Source: Clostridia bacterium UC5.1-1E11 (lineage in GTDB: Bacteria; Bacillota; Clostridia; Oscillospirales; Acutalibacteraceae). Taken from it: a DNA stretch of 64,000 nucleotides. Position numbers and translations under genes: made by a program. The stretch spans positions 1 through 64,000 of the forward strand of contig BCAA01000003.1 in the NCBI GenBank assembly GCA_001305115.1. The letters run 5' to 3'. This document shows, one piece after another, positions 17,764-27,195 of this stretch (positions within the stretch are counted from its first letter, which is position 1; every line of letters starts with the position of its first letter). Under the pieces are notes generated by a model. It saw nothing but the letters and a program-made list of their open reading frames with translations, was not told where the DNA came from and did not search any database.

Positions 17764-18186
17764 TTAAGGAAGCTTGTCATATTCCTCCGGGGCGAGAAAT
17801 TCCAACCATTCGTTGGACGCCCCTTCCGCCGGAATCTCCACCGCCAAGTGCTGAAACCAGCTGTCCCTGGCTGCTCCGTGCCAGTGCTTGACCTCTGGAG
17901 GGATGTTCACAACGTCGCCGGGGTGCAGTTCCCGCGCTGGCTTTCCCTCTTCCTGATACCATCCCCTACCACCGGTCACCAGCAAAATCTGGCCGCCCTT
18001 GTGGTGGATGTGGTATGCATTGATGGTCCCCGGCGCAAAGGTTACATTCCCAATGGACACCCCCTGCGTGGTCAATCGGTTTAGATAACATTCGCCGGTA
18101 AAGTACGGCGCAAACGCCCGGTTCTCCTCGCCAATGGGAAATACGGCGCCCCCGCCCAACTCCTGTTTCATCCGTTCTTCTTGCAT
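17764..18186 (-). CDS. Cupin-domain protein
   Basis: 140 residues forming one conserved cupin barrel. Motif 1 is seen as HIHHKGGQILLVTGGRGWYQ and motif 2 as HPGDVVNIPPEVKHWHGAA, giving His ligands for a metal. Such proteins are often partners of carboxymuconolactone-decarboxylase-like proteins, with which many are fused or co-regulated. The ATG at 18186 follows GGGAG by eight bases. The promoter upstream has a 19-base spacer with the same operator as the decarboxylase gene at 26 kb, so both should answer to a MerR regulator. The substrate is unknown. Confidence 0.85.
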   Translation of the reverse strand: MQEERMKQELGGGAVFPIGEENRAFAPYFTGECYLNRLTTQGVSIGNVTFAPGTINAYHIHHKGGQILLVTGGRGWYQEEGKPARELHPGDVVNIPPEVKHWHGAARDSWFQHLAVEIPAEGASNEWLEFLAPEEYDKLP

Positions 18187-18248
18187 CGTCCCATTCTCCC
18201 TTCTGTAGATTTCTTTGGCGAATGCATGCATTCGCCTTCTTTACAAAG

Positions 18249-18279
18249 AGCATACTCCTTGGAGTTTACTCCAAGTCAA
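18249..18279 (-). promoter_or_regulatory. MerR-type promoter of the cupin gene
   Basis: TTGACT (18274-18279) and TATGCT (18249-18254) are 19 bases apart, the long spacer typical of MerR-activated promoters. A perfect dyad CTTGGAGTTTACTCCAAG (18258-18275) fills the spacer. A near-identical dyad occurs before the gene at 26.8 kb. Confidence 0.8.
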
Positions 18280-18421
18280 GCCCCTCTTTGCAAATTTTAT
18301 GCAGACACAAAGGAGCTTCCCGCCTGGGAATGTCCAGATGCAGTTGCGCGGCGAATATAGAGGGACAAACCGTTCCAGCTTCATAACCCCTGCCCATATC
18401 CCATAGGTTCCGGCCAGAACC

Positions 18422-18700
18422 GACAAAACGCCCTGTCTCCGGCCAAATAACCGGGTACAGGGCGTTTGGGGTGATTCGGGAACCCTCCGCAGGGTCAGTG
18501 AAGGAACCCCGTAAAAGGCGTTCACTTCCAGCATTGCGCGAAGCGAACGGTTCACAACAATCCTTCAATGATAGAAGGCCGCCGTTAGAATGGTGACTGC
18601 CCGTTTACGGGCTGTGGGGCAAGTGATGCAAGCGGAATAAAATCCCGTAGATCGGGAGACGCTTGCCAGCAATCGGTCCTTATAGGGCTCCTTACACCTC
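18422..18700 (-). repeat. Dispersed structured element, copy 2 (inverted)
   Basis: The reverse complement aligns with the element at 12975-13247: the block CTTGCCCCACAGCCCGTAA, the AACGGC stretch, the CTTCTATCATTGAAGGATTG hairpin region and ACGGG follow in the same order. It also ends in a stem, here AACGCCCTGT/ACAGGGCGTT (18426-18466), followed by TTTT on the minus strand. No protein is encoded. Confidence 0.65.
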
Positions 18701-18856
18701 CGGCTTGGCCGGTGGGATGGCCCAATAATAAGGGATTCGTACCGTTCGCCTGGATGCCCTTTTTCTAAAAATCCGGTTCGCTGTTCGGAACGTTCCCCTT
18801 TGAAAAAGCTGTCTCATATGCCCGCCAAATGGACAGTTGGACGAGTCAAATCGCGC

Positions 18857-19417
18857 TTACTTCAGCCGGGCGCCATCTTTAAACGCATTGCCTACCTTTT
18901 CTCCCAGTTTGAGATATGCATAGTTGACCGGGTCAAACGAAATCGGGCACAGCTTGGACGGATCGATCTTTCCCTCGTCGTTGAGTATGGATTCCTCCGC
19001 GCACACATTGACGATCTCTCCGATCAACAGCTCGGATTCCTCATCGAAGCGCACCAGCTTACACTCCAAAGCCATCGGCAGCTCATCAATCAGGGGCGCA
19101 TCCACGAATTCGCTCTTGGTTGTGTGAAGCCCTGCCCGGGCGAGCTTGTCCGGCACATTGTTGCCCGAAACGATTCCAACATAGTCCGCCTCCACAACGT
19201 GTGCGGCGTCGGCCATGCTGACGGTAAACGCTTTGCGGGCAAGGATATTTTTCACCGTCTTGTGGGAAGCGCTCAGATAGAGCGCAATCTGCTTGGTGTC
19301 GGCGATGCCTCCCCAGGCGGCGTTCATTGCGTCGGGGGTGCCGTCCTCCCCATATGTGGCGATGATGAGAACGGGTTGCGGGTACAGAAACGGCTTTGCG
19401 CCAAAATTCTTTCTCAT
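18857..19417 (-). CDS. Flavin reductase-like (FMN-binding) protein
   Basis: 187 residues of the flavin reductase/flavoredoxin family (split-barrel FMN binding). The pattern PQPVLIIATYGEDGTPDAMN near the N-terminus and ALYLSASHKTVKNILARKAF are typical. These proteins bind FMN and pass electrons to flavins or partner enzymes. The start was set at 19417 because AGGAGG precedes that ATG; the open frame upstream is not needed. It is a single gene. The electron partner is not evident here. Confidence 0.85.
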   Translation of the reverse strand: MRKNFGAKPFLYPQPVLIIATYGEDGTPDAMNAAWGGIADTKQIALYLSASHKTVKNILARKAFTVSMADAAHVVEADYVGIVSGNNVPDKLARAGLHTTKSEFVDAPLIDELPMALECKLVRFDEESELLIGEIVNVCAEESILNDEGKIDPSKLCPISFDPVNYAYLKLGEKVGNAFKDGARLK

Positions 19418-20031
19418 GGAAAACCTCCTGTTATCAAATACATTTCCTATAGTATACAATTTGTCCGCAAAAAATCGAGGGGATTCTGGTATTTCTTTCT
19501 CCACCGGGCGAAAACTTGCCGGTACCGCGGTCCAGCCGTTTCATCTAACGCCCCAGGGGCCTGCAACAAGAGAGTCCTTCAAAAGCGCCCTTTTGTCCTC
19601 CCTTGCGTGTGTCCCGAATTCCTCTATTTCTTCCATGAAGACGGTCAAAAAATGGAGGACATCCGTATAAATAGAACATTTACCCGTAAAATATCCAAAG
19701 AAAAAGGAACCCATTTCCAATAAAATTGCAACCAGTAAAAGAGCCATATTAACGGCTTGCACAAGGGAATAGAATCATATGGAAAAAAGGCACTTGAAAT
19801 AAAGTGCTTTTTTCTATGGTGAAACAGCATCGTGTTCCATTTCGGCATGATTCCCCAAAACGTATGAGCGTATGATTTGTCAAGGATTCGTTGCGGAAAC
19901 AATGCTTTCGTACCCTTTCCAAAGCATAGGCGGATTAGTAGCTTTTCAAAAACAGAAAAGAAATGACGGTATTGAACGATCATGATATAATGTGCATAAA
20001 GATAAATAGGGGTTTACGGAGGGAGAAAACG
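19418..20031. other. AT-rich gene-less stretch
   Basis: No credible frame is present on either strand. The stretch marks a drop in GC content that continues through the next two genes. An extended -10 (TGATATAAT near 19983) may serve the DUF3788 gene. Confidence 0.4.
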
Positions 20032-20472
20032 ATGCTTGATAAAATACCCAATGCAGAGGAAATGACTGCTTTGGTCGGGCAACCATTATATGATGCATGG
20101 AATAAGTTGTGCGCTTTCATTGATGAAAAATATGAGATGGAATGCCTGTGGAATAAGGGCGGTAAAGCATGGACCTATGAGTATAAATACCGTCGAGGTG
20201 GTAAAACACTTTGTGCATTATATGCCAGAAAAAATTGTGTGGGTTTTATGATGATCTTGGGAAAAGATGAGAGGGCAAAGTTTGAAGCCGAACGAAATCA
20301 TTATTCTAAACAAGTCCAAGAAATCTACGATGCAGCGAACACTTACCATGATGGTAAATGGGTAATGTTTGAACCGATCGACCCAGCAATGTTTCCGGAT
20401 TTTATGAAATTATTAAGCATTAAAAGAAAGCCCAACAGAAAGGCATGCCTTTCTGTTGGAATGAGAAGGTAA
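20032..20472 (+). CDS. DUF3788 domain protein
   Basis: 146 residues. The pattern WNKGGKAWTYEYKYRRGGKT followed by LYARKNCVGFMMILGKDERA is the core of DUF3788, a family of unknown function related in sequence to YdhG-type small proteins. GGAGGG lies eight bases before ATG 20032. Codon use is AT-rich compared with most of the window, as in the following VOC gene 50 bases downstream. Both may have been gained together. Confidence 0.8.
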   Translation: MLDKIPNAEEMTALVGQPLYDAWNKLCAFIDEKYEMECLWNKGGKAWTYEYKYRRGGKTLCALYARKNCVGFMMILGKDERAKFEAERNHYSKQVQEIYDAANTYHDGKWVMFEPIDPAMFPDFMKLLSIKRKPNRKACLSVGMRR

Positions 20473-20521
20473 AACCCAAGTTTATAAAACCTAATAATTT
20501 AAATTTGGTGGGATAACGACA

Positions 20522-20884
20522 ATGAAATTAAAGAACATTTTGATTGTTGTAAAAGATATTGAAGCATCCAAACAATTTTATCACGACTTGTTTGGTCTTA
20601 ATCTGGTACTTGATAATGATGGCAACATGGTTTTGACAGAAGGTCTTGTACTCCAGGATGAAAAGATATGGAGAAAGTTTCTGGGAAAAGATGTTATTCC
20701 AAAAAGCAATTCATGTGAGCTGTATTTTGAAGAACAGGATATAGACGCATTTATTGAAAGGTTGGAAAAAATGTATCCCTCAATTCAATACGTCAATCGG
20801 CTTATGACACATAGCTGGGGACAAAAGGTAACCCGTTTTTACGATTTAGACGGCAATCTGATTGAAGTGGGAACACCTATGTAA
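20522..20884 (+). CDS. VOC/glyoxalase-fold protein
   Basis: 120 residues with the two beta-alpha-beta-beta-beta halves of the vicinal oxygen chelate fold: KNILIVVKDIEASKQFYHDL at the start and FYDLDGNLIEVGTPM at the end, where the last Glu is the usual metal ligand. Members include glyoxalases, dioxygenases and drug-binding resistance proteins. The place of the usual first His in HxxxxV is taken by other residues (ILIVVKD), so metal binding may be changed. AT-rich like its upstream neighbour. Confidence 0.8.
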   Translation: MKLKNILIVVKDIEASKQFYHDLFGLNLVLDNDGNMVLTEGLVLQDEKIWRKFLGKDVIPKSNSCELYFEEQDIDAFIERLEKMYPSIQYVNRLMTHSWGQKVTRFYDLDGNLIEVGTPM

Positions 20885-20996
20885 TGCGACCATTCCCCGT
20901 TTGTGTGGCGAATGATCCATAAGAACTTGTTCATTTCCACTGACAAATACGATGTAAGGTAAAACAATACCAGCAGCAAGCTTCATTTCGCTAGAA

Positions 20997-21034
20997 AGAA
21001 GGGCGATCCGCTTACAGCGGTAGCCCTTCTTTTG
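20997..21034. terminator. Bidirectional terminator between VOC and LCP genes
   Basis: AGAAGGGC/GCCCTTCT stem with T-rich tracts on both strands, between the converging VOC (plus) and LytR-CpsA-Psr (minus) genes. Confidence 0.8.
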
Positions 21035-21083
21035 CCGTGCGCTTGCCTACAACCTTATTTGGAATGTTCCCCGCTCCTTCTGA

Positions 21084-22118
21084 CTAATGAAGCGCTTCCT
21101 TTCTCCCGGAAGCGTGGAGAGGAAGATATTCCTCCTGCAAAAGGCTCCGAATCTTCGGAAGGTCCGGCACCAACACATACATTCCTCGAATCATGGCGCT
21201 GTAGTATGTCTGGTCGGCGGGAATGCGGTACGAGGAGAGTTCCATGGAGCGGAATACGGGGAACATCTGAAACAGCAGGGAAAAAATCTGCGCATCCGTC
21301 AAATCTGTGGTGAGGGATGGTAAAATCGCATTGGCGAGGTCCTTCATCTCTGAAAGGCTCAAATGTTTAATCTTTCGAAAGGCCGCTTCCAGGATGTTTC
21401 TCTGCCGTTCCGTCCGTTGAAAATCGCTGTCAATCTTCCGAATTCTGGCATATTCCAGCGCCATTTTCCCATCCAGATGATTCATCCCCGCAAAGGTTCC
21501 TCTGCCCAAATGTTCCGCCTCAGCAGCAGTCAGAACAATATCCACGCCGCCCAGCACGTCGATTACCTTTTCGAAGCGCTCAAAATCCACCTCGATGTTG
21601 CCGTCGATCGTAATGCCAAAATTTTCATAGATGGTATCATCCAGGAGGGGGAAGCCCCCAAAGGCGTAAGCCGCGTTGAGGCGGTTGTCCGAATATCCAC
21701 CGGGGATTCGGACATAGAGATCCCGCATGAAGGAAATCAGAGAAACCTGTTTTGTGTCCGGATTGATGCTGCACAGGATCATGGTATCGGAGCGTTGGCG
21801 CCCCTCCCCCTCCCGGCGGTCCTGCCCCACCAACATCAGGTTGACCAGCGCATCGTCCTCAATCTGCTCAATCTCCTCCCATTCGACGGCCTCGGGGTCC
21901 AAAACAATCTGCGAGCTGGCTTCCGGCGCAGTGGGCGGGTCCACCTCGAAGTCCTCATCCTTCGGGGCAACCGTAGACAGAGTGGATTCGTCCACCCGGT
22001 TGATTTTATTCAGGTAATGCTTGGCAATCAGTCCTCCCGAACCGACCAGAAGAAGCAGTACCAAGAGAATGCTGCCGGCAATCCACATGGTTTTCTTTGG
22101 GAGCTTCAATATTCCCAC
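21084..22118 (-). CDS. LytR-CpsA-Psr family glycopolymer transferase
   Basis: 344 residues. One N-terminal membrane helix (WIAGSILLVLLLLVGSGGLI) anchors an extracellular LCP domain with the hallmark VGQDRREGEGRQRSDTMIL, the pattern SLISFMRDLYVRIPG and the arginines in ALEYARIRKIDSDFQRTERQ. LCP enzymes transfer teichoic acid, capsule or other polymers from a lipid carrier to peptidoglycan. The gene ends a cluster with capsule-regulating phosphatase and kinase genes, and its start overlaps the corrected end of the phosphatase gene. Confidence 0.92.
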   Translation of the reverse strand: MGILKLPKKTMWIAGSILLVLLLLVGSGGLIAKHYLNKINRVDESTLSTVAPKDEDFEVDPPTAPEASSQIVLDPEAVEWEEIEQIEDDALVNLMLVGQDRREGEGRQRSDTMILCSINPDTKQVSLISFMRDLYVRIPGGYSDNRLNAAYAFGGFPLLDDTIYENFGITIDGNIEVDFERFEKVIDVLGGVDIVLTAAEAEHLGRGTFAGMNHLDGKMALEYARIRKIDSDFQRTERQRNILEAAFRKIKHLSLSEMKDLANAILPSLTTDLTDAQIFSLLFQMFPVFRSMELSSYRIPADQTYYSAMIRGMYVLVPDLPKIRSLLQEEYLPLHASGRKEALH

Positions 22119-22908
22119 ACCCTTTCCTTTTCTCGGCCCCTGCCACGGGCCTTTTTAACGCCAATCAAACGGGATGGGGCCTCCCATAGGACCCCTTTGT
22201 CCTGTAAGATTCGCAGGGGATTTCGTTCCAGTAGGAGCGGCGTACAGCCCTCGCCATCCTTCCAGTCCACGTCCGGCGCAGTTCCATCAGGTCCGGGGTA
22301 CGGTAGAGGGACCCATGCGCATCCAAGGCGATGACAGCGGCCAGACGATGCCGTAAAATGGCATCCGCTGTCTGCTGGATGTGCTTTCCAAACCGTCCCA
22401 AAATGCTGCCCTTGTTGATTTGGATAACAATGCCCATCCGATACCAGTCGTATATACAGGAACGATCCTGCATCACGCAATGGTAACGCTCTGGATGCGC
22501 TAGGATGGGTTTATACCCGGCGTTCAGTAGGCGGTCCATCTGCCGGTAGATTTCCATTGCATCCACCTCAAAGGCAAGCTCCACCAACGGGTATCGAGTG
22601 TGATTGAGACAGATCAATTGCCCGGAATTCAATCGTTCCAGTACATCGTCTGTCGCAAAAATCTCCATCTCCTCGACCACGCGAAGCGGGATGTCCTGTT
22701 CCTCCAAAAGTTCCCGCAGGTGTTGAATCCTGCGCCGGTAACGTGCATCCCAGATGGTTTCAAAGAAGCCGGGCATATTGCTGTGCGGTGTCGCTGCAAT
22801 GGCAAAAGTGCCGCTGTGCACCGCCATACTTGCCATCCGAAGGGCTTCGCTCCATGTCTGTGCGCCGTCGTCCAGCCCCGGCAGAAGATGTATGTGTAAA
22901 TCGATCAT
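22106..22908 (-). CDS. CpsB/Wzb-type PHP-family tyrosine-protein phosphatase (frameshift near 22255)
   Basis: The N-terminal part MIDLHIHLLPGLDDGAQTWS with its HxH metal motif, plus HPERY and the DAHGS motif, identify a manganese-dependent PHP phosphatase that removes phosphate from the capsule tyrosine kinase. The frame that opens at 22908 departs from the family after about residue 225. The correct C-terminus, LLLERNPLRILQDKGVLWE, lies in another frame and ends at 22106. A lost or gained base at about 22240-22275 explains this. It lies between the kinase and LCP genes. Confidence 0.8.
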
Positions 22909-22944
22909 ATCCTATTTCTCCAGGCGCCCGGCGCCCTTTTGTTC

Positions 22945-23750
22945 TCAGGTCTCACGGTCTTTCCCTGTGGGGCGCTTTTCTTCGCCGTAGACCTTATAAT
23001 GGCCATACGTTCTATATTTCCCATATCTACCATATTTTCCGTAGCTATAAGGAGAAAATACGCCGGAAACACCATTGAATACATATCCAATGATTGGAAG
23101 GTCCCCTGCCTCCAATTCAGCGACAGCCTCTAAAATTTGTCCCTGGCTGGCGTGGTCCTGTTTGACGACAAACAATACCCCATCCGCATATTCCTCCATC
23201 AAGAACACATCTTCGAAGGCGCCGCAGGGCGGTGCATCTATTACGATGTAATCCACCTGGAACTCAAGCTGGGCCAGCATCGCCGGCATCTTTTGGCTCA
23301 GAACCTTGGCAGGATTTTTAACCGCTTGATTCCCTCCCAAAAAGAATACATGCGTCTGTTGGTCAAAACAGAGCAGATCATCAATCGCACATGTTCCCTG
23401 TAGGGCGTCGTCCAAACCATGCTGTGTGCGGAGCTGTTTCATGTAAGTGCGTAAGTCCTGCTTCCGGAGGCCGGCGTCGATCAAAAGGACCTTTTTCCCC
23501 TACGCGCCAGTTCCGCCGCCAGATTCAGGGCCACAACGGATTTTCCTTCGCCCGGCACAGCGTTTGTCGCCAAAAGCGTCTTACCGCCCAAATCCTCCAG
23601 CGCTTTTGTGACGCGCAGTTGCAACGTCTCCATATTCTCTGAAAACCACGGGCTGACGCTTCGATTCCAGATCGGGGAAGGGGCCGTATGTTTTTTCCGA
23701 ACCTTCTGCACGACCACCGGTAGCTCGGCCAGGCAGGGAAGGTTCATCAT
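22945..23750 (-). CDS. BY-type tyrosine kinase of capsule regulation (CpsD/Wze; frameshift near 23497)
   Basis: Two frames form one kinase of about 268 residues. The first holds MMNLPCLAELPVVVQKVRKK and the Walker A ATNAVPGEGKSVVALNLA. The second resumes with LIDAGLRKQD (Walker A') and has DYIVIDAPPCGAFED (Walker B). The C-terminal tyrosine cluster (YSYGKYGRYGKYRTYGHYKV) is the autophosphorylation tail of these enzymes. The break lies in a GGGG/AAAAA run. With the adjacent Wzz-like protein it would form the membrane kinase complex controlling polymer length. Confidence 0.85.
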
Positions 23751-24337
23751 TCGTTGCAGTTCCCCGGCCTTATGAACGGCATGCCCATCAAAAGGGAAGA
23801 GATTAACAGCGGCCGTTTGTTTCTCTTCTTTTTCAACACTTCGCGTAGGGAATGGGTTTTTCGCTCATAGGGGATGCTCCCCAAGATAGTTCCATCCAGT
23901 TGTTTTTTGGCCAGCCCACGCTTTTTCACCGTGAACCGCAGGTAGGAGGTCAACACGATCAAAGCAGCTACCACTCCTGCCGCTGCCAGTGTCCCCACCC
24001 GGCGTAGTTTGGACATCTGCAGCGGATTGGGCGGACTATAAGGAATGGTTGGGCTTTTCAGCGTATCCAGCCGCGCATTGGAAAACAGGTAGTCCGATAC
24101 GCGGTTGTACTTATCCAGAGCCGATTGAGCCATTTGGTAAGCGTGGCGCGGGGAATCCGAAGTCACGGTCAAAAGCATCAGGTTCGTCTCTGAAACCAGT
24201 TCGATCGAAATGGTCCCTTCGACCGATGCGACTCCCATATCCTCCGCGATGAGCTTTCGCAGTGCGTCGCTCTGAAAAACCTCACCAAACACCGCCGCCA
24301 TCTCCTTCGCGGTATTCAGCGAGGTGTAAGAGCCCCA
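23747..24337 (-). pseudogene. Chain-length determinant (Wzz/CpsC-like) protein lacking its N-terminus
   Basis: The open frame runs from an in-frame TAA at 24338-24340 and keeps SYTSLNTAKEMAAVFGEVFQ, the periplasmic coiled part, the second membrane helix (LAAAGVVAALIVLTSYLRF) and the cytoplasmic tail that activates the kinase. The first membrane helix and the preceding 80 residues or so are missing, replaced by AT-rich non-coding DNA. The first available ATG is at 24301 without a signal or helix. It overlaps the kinase gene by four bases. Most likely a deletion remnant. Confidence 0.75.
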
Positions 24338-24340
24338 TTA

Positions 24341-24618
24341 TCCCACACCCCTATACAAAATAGATAGACATTATTATACTTGCATATAAAGTCGTTGTAA
24401 TAGACGAGAAAAGTAATCTTTACCAATCTCTTCCTTTTAATGAATACTATATATAACACAAAATAAAAGTGATAAACCGGTAAATAGAATTCATTTCATC
24501 GCTTATAGATCTGTGAAATTCGCCTCCTGAATGAAGTGGCTATTTCCGACTTTTCCAATCCTTGCAACTTCTCTCTATTTTTCAAGTAAACAGAATATCT
24601 CTTATCTTCTAAAAGAAA
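24341..24618. other. AT-rich gene-less stretch beside the truncated Wzz gene
   Basis: Very AT-rich sequence without a gene or clear repeat, directly at the point where the Wzz-like gene is broken off. It may mark the join of a deletion or insertion. Confidence 0.4.
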
Positions 24619-24660
24619 AAAATCTCTCTACTATGAAATTCATAGTAGAGAGATTTTTTA
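24619..24660. terminator. Perfect-stem intrinsic terminator
   Basis: AAATCTCTCTACTATG pairs perfectly with CATAGTAGAGAGATTT, followed by TTTT on the plus strand and by T-rich sequence on the minus strand. It can end the acetyltransferase transcript 80 bases away. Confidence 0.8.
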
Positions 24661-24738
24661 AAAAGGAAATGGTCATTCATGCTATATCCAAAAACTATCC
24701 CTAAAAAAGCTCCTGAACAAAAACATTGCTCTCACATT

Positions 24739-25343
24739 TCATGAAAAAGCGGTTTCATATACACCATAGAGAAAGACCCAAAAAGGCCGATCCTTCTTGT
24801 AAGGGTTCTCATGTGCTTGTTGTGCAAGACAACGCAAACCATGCGTATCATAAAACCGATAATTGCAGCCCGTATCCGTATAGAGAAAAAAGAGCGACTG
24901 TTGAAATACGCCCGAGCACGTTCAAATAGAGCCGAACCAATTCCTCTTCCTTGCCATTTGGGCGCGACTGCAAACAGCGTAATCTCCCCGTCAAATGTAT
25001 AGCCACTTTTCTCCAAAAGTGCTGTGCACAGGCCGTCGTACTCTTCCATCCGACGCCGCATGGAAAGGATCTCCATACCTTGTTGCTCTTCTTCCGAGGC
25101 CATATTCGGAAGCAAAAGGTATGGACTTGTTGTCTCTCTATATGCGAGAAATCCAGCTACTTCTCCATCCCATATGGCCACTTGCGCCCCTGTGGAATGG
25201 CCCAACGTCTTCCAAAGATATTCCCGAGACATGAACCGTCCCGCCTTCTTCCCACCACACAGAGCATCCATATTCCACACACGCTCGACGATCTGCGCCA
25301 TTGTATCCAGATCACTGTCCTGCATTGCACGAAACTGCAACAT
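24739..25343 (-). CDS. GNAT-family N-acetyltransferase (frameshift near 24888)
   Basis: From ATG 25343 (AGGAGG upstream) the frame has a GNAT fold with the acetyl-CoA loop VAPKWQGRGIGSALFERARA. After the run TTTTTT the family pattern continues in another frame as LYTDTGCNYRFYDTHGLRCL and ends with VFLYGVYETAFS at 24739. The join gives about 201 residues, normal for the family. The break is in a homopolymer and is probably a sequence error. The acetyl acceptor is unknown. Confidence 0.8.
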
Positions 25344-25398
25344 CGTATTCCTCCTGATGCGAATTCTTCCAGCCCTTACAGATAGCAGTTGAAAGTTG

Positions 25399-25806
25399 TT
25401 ATCCCTTTTGTTTTTCCTCATGAATGCGCCGAAGCTGCTGCTCCTTTGTCATCAGCCCCTGCTCATAACGCTCAATTTTCATATTCAGCCGATCTAAAGA
25501 CCTCTGCATGTCCGCCATACGGACAAGCAATTGCTCCCTCTGTTCTATCAACAGCGCTTTGCGTGCATCAAGGGTATCGTCCCCTTGTTGGAACAAATCT
25601 ACATATTCTATGAGTGCTTCAATCTGGACCCCGGCTGCACGCATACATTTCATGAGTTCAATCCAGCCACAGGATTCCTCGTCATAATCTCGGAGGCCCC
25701 CCTTTGTGCGGGGGACGGGCGGAATCAATCCAATCCGTTCATAATAGCGTAAGGTATCGGCAGATATATCGAACTTTTTGCTCACTTCCGCGATGGTCAT
25801 AACCAT
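25399..25806 (-). CDS. MerR-family transcriptional regulator
   Basis: 135 residues: an N-terminal winged helix TIAEVSKKFDISADTLRYYE with the RYYERIGLIPP motif, then a long dimerisation helix (RKALLIEQREQLLVRMADMQ). There is no C-terminal cysteine cluster, so it is more likely a sensor of electrophiles or small organic compounds (AdhR/YfmP type) than of metals. Two nearby promoters have the long 19-base spacers and shared dyads expected for it, one before the decarboxylase-like gene upstream and one before the cupin gene at 18.2 kb. Confidence 0.92.
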   Translation of the reverse strand: MVMTIAEVSKKFDISADTLRYYERIGLIPPVPRTKGGLRDYDEESCGWIELMKCMRAAGVQIEALIEYVDLFQQGDDTLDARKALLIEQREQLLVRMADMQRSLDRLNMKIERYEQGLMTKEQQLRRIHEEKQKG

Positions 25807-26015
25807 TTCCTTTCCATCAAATCATTTCCAAGCAATCTGAATGTTCTCAGGGTTCGATGTGCAGCGGTTTTTGCCAAACCGGCAGGAGTCCTGTTCCATC
25901 AACAACCCAACACAGTCAACCTGAGACCATTCAAAGAAACATAACGACTCCACAGCGAGTTTTCCGTGGTTGTACACTTCTAAATTGAGTGTAGCCCACA
26001 GCCACTTTTTCGTTT

Positions 26016-26834
26016 TCAAGTAGATTTTGAGAACGACTCCTCTGATGGCAAAGAGGCGTCTTTTTTAAAGTCCTTCTCCTCGACCTTATCCGCTGCCTCA
26101 TAAATACACCGTATCGCGTTGAGGCTACGCGGATAACCAATATATGGTAAGCACTGGGAAACTACTTTGATTAAAAACCTCTTATCGTTTCCTATACGCA
26201 GATTGGCAACCGCATGGCTGACCAGTTGGGATTCACAGCCTCCCTGTGCAAGCAGGAAACAGAAGGTAATCATTTCACGTTGTTTATAATCCAATCCTTT
26301 ACGGGTGTAGTAATCTCCAAAACAATTCTCCGCAAGCCAACGGTTGATATGACGGCTCTCCTCCGGACCACGATTTTGGAAACCACGCATATCCTCACCA
26401 AAAATATCTACCTGCGCTTGATTTCCCGCCTCCAAACGAGTTTGCCACGTGGTGGTGGACAAATTCTCTAGAGGAAGCGGCGTATCGTCAACAATTAAGC
26501 GTTCATTTACAACACATAAGAATGGATAAACACGGCCCATCCCAAGATACGCCACCGCCTGATAGACGATCTCCTTTATTTCCACCGGCGTGACACCAAA
26601 CTTTCGTGCTACAGGCAGGTAATCGCGGAAGGCATCCAAGCTTTGACTCCCCAGCAACGTAGCCAAAATGGCCATAAGCCGGCTGTGGGCATCTAAATCG
26701 CTCTGATAAAGTACCTCATGAAAGGCAAAGTGGCAAAACCGTTCAAAGAATTCTGGGTCGGTTTTTTGTAAACTGGCAAACGGTTCAGCAAATATCCTCT
26801 CTTGATCCTGTTTCAAATCCACTGGATGTGCCAT
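26016..26834 (-). CDS. Carboxymuconolactone decarboxylase/AhpD-fold protein
   Basis: 272 residues with two CMD-type helical repeats. The first has HSRLMAILATLLGSQSLDAF and VTPVEIKEIVYQAVAYLGMG, the second YKQREMITFCFLLAQGGCES and VSQCLPYIGYPRSLNAIRCI. The AhpD redox motif CxxC is absent, so a peroxidase role is unlikely. The start at 26834 has AGGGAG at good distance. A MerR-type promoter with the same operator as the cupin gene stands upstream. Members often pair with cupin proteins and MerR regulators in quinone or aldehyde responses; that role is inferred. Confidence 0.85.
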   Translation of the reverse strand: MAHPVDLKQDQERIFAEPFASLQKTDPEFFERFCHFAFHEVLYQSDLDAHSRLMAILATLLGSQSLDAFRDYLPVARKFGVTPVEIKEIVYQAVAYLGMGRVYPFLCVVNERLIVDDTPLPLENLSTTTWQTRLEAGNQAQVDIFGEDMRGFQNRGPEESRHINRWLAENCFGDYYTRKGLDYKQREMITFCFLLAQGGCESQLVSHAVANLRIGNDKRFLIKVVSQCLPYIGYPRSLNAIRCIYEAADKVEEKDFKKDASLPSEESFSKST

Positions 26835-26909
26835 TGTGGGCATCTCCCTTCATTTGTCTATATCGGTCATAGAGAGCCTTTCCAACAGAAAACTCTCTTC
26901 CCTGCTAAA

Positions 26910-26940
26910 ACTTTATCACTTGGAGTGCACTCCATGTCAA
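26910..26940 (-). promoter_or_regulatory. MerR-type promoter of the CMD-family gene
   Basis: TTGACA (26935-26940) and TAAAGT (26910-26915) with a 19-base spacer. The spacer holds CTTGGAGTGCACTCCATG, nearly the same dyad as before the cupin gene at 18.26 kb. MerR proteins untwist such spacers to activate transcription. Confidence 0.8.
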
Positions 26941-27195
26941 GATAAAATTTATATCCATTGGATCTGAAAAAACCTTGACCGAAAAGCCGCTCTTGAGCGG
27001 ATTTTTGGAACCCCCGCAAGCCCCCTTCAATCGCTATTCAATGTTTAAACCAATGGCCCAAAGAATCCATCTATATGTACCATATATTGAGTATATCGTA
27101 TTACAACATCCACTTATATACTATATAATAAATAAAGTATAATATAGATTCTATTTAGAAATTAAAATATTCTTCTTAAAAAAGGAGGAATATTT

